Assembly (NCBI GenBank): GCA_905214605.1
Contig: CAJMMY010000045.1
Span: forward strand, 1-7,688
DNA: 7,688 nucleotides
Direction of reading: 5' to 3'
Source of the DNA: an uncultured bacterium
GTDB lineage: Bacteria; Bacillota_A; Clostridia; Oscillospirales; Oscillospiraceae
In this document: positions 6,140 through 7,688 of the stretch, piece after piece
How the letters are laid out: every line of letters begins with the position of its first letter
Numbering within the stretch: position 1 is the stretch's first letter
Position numbers and translations under genes: made by a program
Notes under the pieces: generated by a model
The model's input: the letters and a program-made list of their open reading frames with translations, nothing else
Told to the model about the DNA's origin: nothing
Databases searched by the model: none

Positions 6140-6619
6140 ATGAGAGTATCCATGGAAGACGCCTTCCGACAATACGGCGACCGGGTCTTCTCCGCGGCGT
6201 TCAGCATCTGCCGCAATCGGGAAGACGCCGATGATGTGGTGCAGGACACGTTTCTGAAATACTACGCCCGCCCCATTGAATTTGCCGATGAGGAGCACTT
6301 AAAGGCATGGCTGCTGCGGGTTGCCATCAATCGCGCCAAGGACGTTTCCGGTGCCTTTTGGCGGCGGAACCGCGTCAGCTGGGAATCCTATATGGACGAA
6401 CTGGAATTCGTCCAGCCGGAGGACCGGAGCTTATTTGAGGCTGTGATGCGGCTGCCGGAAAAATACCGCATTGTCATTCATCTGTTCTACTACGAGGACT
6501 ATTCCGTGGAAGAAATCTCTGCCGTTCTGCACCGCCGCAGCGGGACTGTAAAAAGTCAGCTGAGCCGAGGCAGAAAACTCCTGAAATCCATGCTTACGGA
6601 GGATGAAAAACATGATTGA
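6140..6619 (+). CDS. ECF-type RNA polymerase sigma factor (sigma-70 family)
   Basis: The protein has 159 residues, the size of an extracytoplasmic-function sigma factor with only regions 2 and 4. Region 2 covers about 6-70, with NREDADDVVQDTFLKYY at 26-42 (region 2.2, core RNA polymerase contact) and HLKAWLLRVAINRAKD at 53-68 (around 2.4, -10 recognition). Region 4 covers about 97-150, with a helix-turn-helix in YSVEEISAVLHRRSGTVKSQ at 121-140 that would read the -35. The linker is short and there is no C-terminal extension. The ATG at 6140 is chosen because AAAGGAG lies 5 bases before it; the upstream GTG has no ribosome binding site. It overlaps the next gene by 8 bases. The TGCAAC/CGTGTA promoter upstream suggests it drives its own operon. 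The regulon and signal cannot be read from here. Confidence 0.93.
   Translation: MRVSMEDAFRQYGDRVFSAAFSICRNREDADDVVQDTFLKYYARPIEFADEEHLKAWLLRVAINRAKDVSGAFWRRNRVSWESYMDELEFVQPEDRSLFEAVMRLPEKYRIVIHLFYYEDYSVEEISAVLHRRSGTVKSQLSRGRKLLKSMLTEDEKHD
6598..6614 (+). promoter_or_regulatory. Ribosome binding site that fixes the anti-sigma start
   Basis: GGAGG at 6598-6602 directly abuts an ATG at 6603, leaving no spacer. The second in-frame ATG at 6612 has a 9-base spacer. The second ATG is therefore the likely start, and the SD lies inside the end of the sigma gene. Confidence 0.75.
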
Positions 6620-7214
6620 CAAACAACAATATCAGCGCACCTTTGGTGTCCTTCACGCCTCCGGAGACTTCTTGAAGGAGGGACTTCCTATGAAAGCACC
6701 GAGAAAACACGTTCCCATGCGCAAAGCAGTCCTTGTATGCGCGGTTTTGGCCCTGATTTTCAGTTTGGGCACCGCCTGCTATGCCGCCGACGTGGGGGGA
6801 ATTCGCAGAACCGTTCAAGTCTGGATTCACGGAAAACAGACCGACGCCGTGATGGATGTTCAAAACGGTCAGTACACGCTGCATATTAAAGATGCCGACG
6901 GCACTGTCCATGAACAGGGCGGCGGAGGCGTTGCCTTCAATCCCGACGGCAGCGAGCGTCCGCTGACGGAAGAGGAACTGATGGAACAGCTGGATTCCCC
7001 GGACGTAGAGGAGAACGACGACGGCACCGTTTGGGTTTATTACCGGGCGCAAGCCATGGAAATCACCGACCTGTTCGATGAAAATGGCATTTGTTTCCTG
7101 GAACTGAAAGACGGAGAGGATATTCTGTATCTGACCGTAAAAAAAGGCAACGGCTACGCGTTCAGCCCCTCGGGCTACGTTCAGCCGTATGAATTCAACA
7201 CAACGCGCCCCTGA
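6612..7214 (+). CDS. Single-pass membrane protein, probable anti-sigma factor of the ECF pair
   Basis: The protein has 200 residues and its function is not known by similarity that I can name. Residues 1-37 are a basic cytoplasmic segment (with YQRTFGVLHASGDFLKEG at 7-24). Residues about 38-59 form one membrane helix or uncleaved signal (AVLVCAVLALIFSLGTACYA). Residues 60-200 would lie outside; they are acidic and beta-rich, with GGIRRTVQVWIHGKQTDAV at 62-80 and EENDDGTVWVYYRAQAMEIT in the middle. The 8-base overlap with the sigma gene implies coupled translation, typical of sigma/anti-sigma pairs. The HASGDF segment near the N-terminus could be the sigma-binding helix. No zinc-type HxxxCxxC anti-sigma motif is present. 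The Cys before YAA is preceded by GTA, a poor lipobox, so a lipoprotein is unlikely. The anti-sigma role is inferred from context and topology. Confidence 0.8.
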   Translation: MIDKQQYQRTFGVLHASGDFLKEGLPMKAPRKHVPMRKAVLVCAVLALIFSLGTACYAADVGGIRRTVQVWIHGKQTDAVMDVQNGQYTLHIKDADGTVHEQGGGGVAFNPDGSERPLTEEELMEQLDSPDVEENDDGTVWVYYRAQAMEITDLFDENGICFLELKDGEDILYLTVKKGNGYAFSPSGYVQPYEFNTTRP

Positions 7215-7240
7215 ACCGACCCCAAATTTCATACCGGAAA

Positions 7241-7267
7241 GCCGCCCGGCAGCCGGGCGGCTTTTTT
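7241..7267 (+). terminator. Intrinsic terminator of the sigma/anti-sigma operon
   Basis: GCCGCCCGG at 7241-7249 pairs with CCGGGCGGC at 7253-7261 around a CAG loop, followed directly by six T residues (7262-7267). This is a textbook rho-independent terminator 26 bases after the stop codon of the membrane protein gene. It separates this operon from hisS. Confidence 0.94.
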
Positions 7268-7292
7268 CCTGCCTTCGGGCGGTTTCTTCCCC

Positions 7293-7316
7293 CCGCATTT
7301 TGCGCAAAAGGTGCGG
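7293..7316. repeat. Imperfect inverted repeat upstream of the hisS promoter
   Basis: A 12-bp perfect palindrome TTTTGCGCAAAA (7298-7309) is flanked by CCGCA (7293-7297) and TGCGG (7312-7316), which are complementary, with two unpaired G at 7310-7311. The element ends 8 bases before the -35 box of the hisS promoter, a position suited to a DNA-binding regulator. No T-run follows, so it is not a standard terminator. Confidence 0.5.
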
Positions 7317-7324
7317 CGGAATGA

Positions 7325-7353
7325 TTGACGAGGCCCGGAAAATGCAGTATAAT
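7325..7353 (+). promoter_or_regulatory. Predicted sigma-A promoter of hisS
   Basis: TTGACG at 7325-7330 (5 of 6 consensus) and TATAAT at 7348-7353 (6 of 6) are separated by exactly 17 bases. The start of transcription is expected near A7359, giving a leader of about 84 nt before the hisS ATG. This is the strongest promoter-like sequence in the window. Confidence 0.88.
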
Positions 7354-7380
7354 CTTACATTGTAATTTTATGACCAAATC

Positions 7381-7435
7381 CCTGAAAATCACAGGATTCC
7401 GCCCGCCTTTTTCAGGCCCGCGGCGGTTGAAAGGA
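7381..7435 (+). promoter_or_regulatory. hisS leader with competing RNA helices and ribosome binding site
   Basis: Three pairings compete: CCTG (7381-7384) with CAGG (7392-7395); CCTGAAAA (7381-7388) with TTTTCAGG (7409-7416); and CCGCC (7399-7403) with GGCGG (7422-7426). The second and third cross each other, so they could form an H-type pseudoknot or switch. The Shine-Dalgarno AAAGGA at 7430-7435 follows directly. No T-box sequence of the AGGGTGGNACCGCG kind is present and the leader is too short for one. Regulation here is speculative; the pairings are visible in the sequence. Confidence 0.4.
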
Positions 7436-7442
7436 CGAAAAT

Positions 7443-7688
7443 ATGGAACGAGTAAAACCCCGCACCCTTTCCGGCTTTATGGAGTTGATGCCGGACAAGC
7501 AGGTGCAGATGGAACGCATGATGCAGGTGCTCCGGGAAAGCTACAGCCTTTACGGCTTTACCCCGCTGGATACCCCCATCATTGAGTCCAGCGAAGTGCT
7601 GCTGGCAAAAGCCGGCGGCGAAACCGAAAAGCAGATTTACCGCTTTTCCAAGGGCGACAGCGATTTGAGTCTCCGCTTTGATCTGACT
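7443..7688 (+). CDS. hisS: Histidyl-tRNA synthetase, N-terminal part (cut by window end)
   Basis: The first 82 residues are present and the frame is open to the last base. The enzyme charges tRNA-His with histidine in the cytoplasm as a class II aminoacyl-tRNA synthetase. The start KPRTLSGFMELMPDKQ (5-20) is the class-typical N-terminal 'F-x-D/E-x-x-P' segment. YGFTPLDTPIIESSEVLLAK (37-56) matches motif 1. GGETEKQIYRFSKGD (58-72) leading into LSLRFDLT at the end is the lead-in to motif 2. AAAGGA at 7430-7435 sits 7 bases before the ATG. HisZ, the paralogous regulatory subunit of histidine biosynthesis, is the alternative; the GGETEKQIYRF segment favours the true synthetase. It has its own promoter and is separate from the upstream sigma operon. 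Confidence 0.87.
   Translation, partial: MERVKPRTLSGFMELMPDKQVQMERMMQVLRESYSLYGFTPLDTPIIESSEVLLAKAGGETEKQIYRFSKGDSDLSLRFDLT

Noticed and set aside
5543..6298. Minus-strand open frame of 251 residues across the mgsA-like gene, the terminator and the sigma gene start
   Set aside because: It runs through a clear terminator, a promoter and two plus-strand genes, and its translation resembles no family.
6720..6790. Lipoprotein signal in the putative anti-sigma factor
   Set aside because: The only Cys near the end of the hydrophobic segment is preceded by GTA, lacking the usual Leu/Val/Ile-type residue at position -3, and the hydrophobic stretch begins 38 residues in, so a membrane anchor is more likely.
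7268..7284. Small UUCG hairpin (GCC-TTCG-GGC) after the sigma operon terminator
   Set aside because: The stem is only 3 Watson-Crick pairs plus a wobble and one more pair, with no clean T-run; the terminator just before it explains the site.
7359..7442. T-box riboswitch upstream of hisS
   Set aside because: The leader is only about 84 nt and has no T-box sequence, specifier loop or terminator/antiterminator pair.
7370..7585. Possible leader peptide ORF before hisS (ATG at 7370)
   Set aside because: No Shine-Dalgarno before it, no stop before the hisS start, it overlaps hisS out of frame, and it has no run of histidine codons, so an attenuation peptide is not supported.

Overview
The window reads as one collinear, plus-strand piece of a chromosome from a moderately GC-rich Firmicute, most likely a clostridial (Oscillospiraceae/Ruminococcaceae-like) gut anaerobe. 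This is inferred from strong GGAGG-type ribosome binding sites, the gene order U32 protease-like protein / Maf / MreC / MreD / PBP2 / MgsA, and the style of the proteins. No species can be assigned from sequence alone. All eight genes are on the plus strand. No tRNA, rRNA, insertion sequence, CRISPR or phage feature was seen.

Region 1 (1-5467) is a tightly packed cell-envelope transcription unit. It starts inside a U32-family gene that is cut by the window edge. It continues with maf (stop and start overlap as TAATG), mreC (TTG start, overlap TTGA), mreD (overlap ATGA) and mrdA (PBP2, 25-nt gap). MreC and MreD are membrane scaffolds of the elongasome and PBP2 is its transpeptidase. mreB, rodA and the min genes, which often accompany these genes in Clostridia, are absent from this stretch.

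Region 2 (5468-6021) is a monocistronic unit. A good sigma-A promoter (TTGAAT-17-TATACT) and a short leader precede a methylglyoxal synthase family gene, which ends at a perfect 26-bp palindromic terminator. The protein keeps the fold signature and part of the phosphate-binding site. It has lost the residues at the catalytic Asp, catalytic His and second Asp positions, so it looks like a pseudoenzyme or repurposed MGS-fold protein. This is the most unusual item in the window.

Region 3 (6022-7267) is a stress-signalling module: an ECF-type promoter (TGCAAC-17-CGTGTA), an ECF sigma factor, an overlapping gene for a single-pass membrane protein that is probably its anti-sigma factor, and a strong terminator. 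The promoter type suggests autoregulation. The putative anti-sigma factor has no zinc-binding anti-sigma motif.

Region 4 (7268-7688) carries an inverted repeat, a near-consensus sigma-A promoter (TTGACG-17-TATAAT), an 84-nt leader with competing RNA helices but no T-box, and the 5' end of hisS (histidyl-tRNA synthetase), cut by the right edge.
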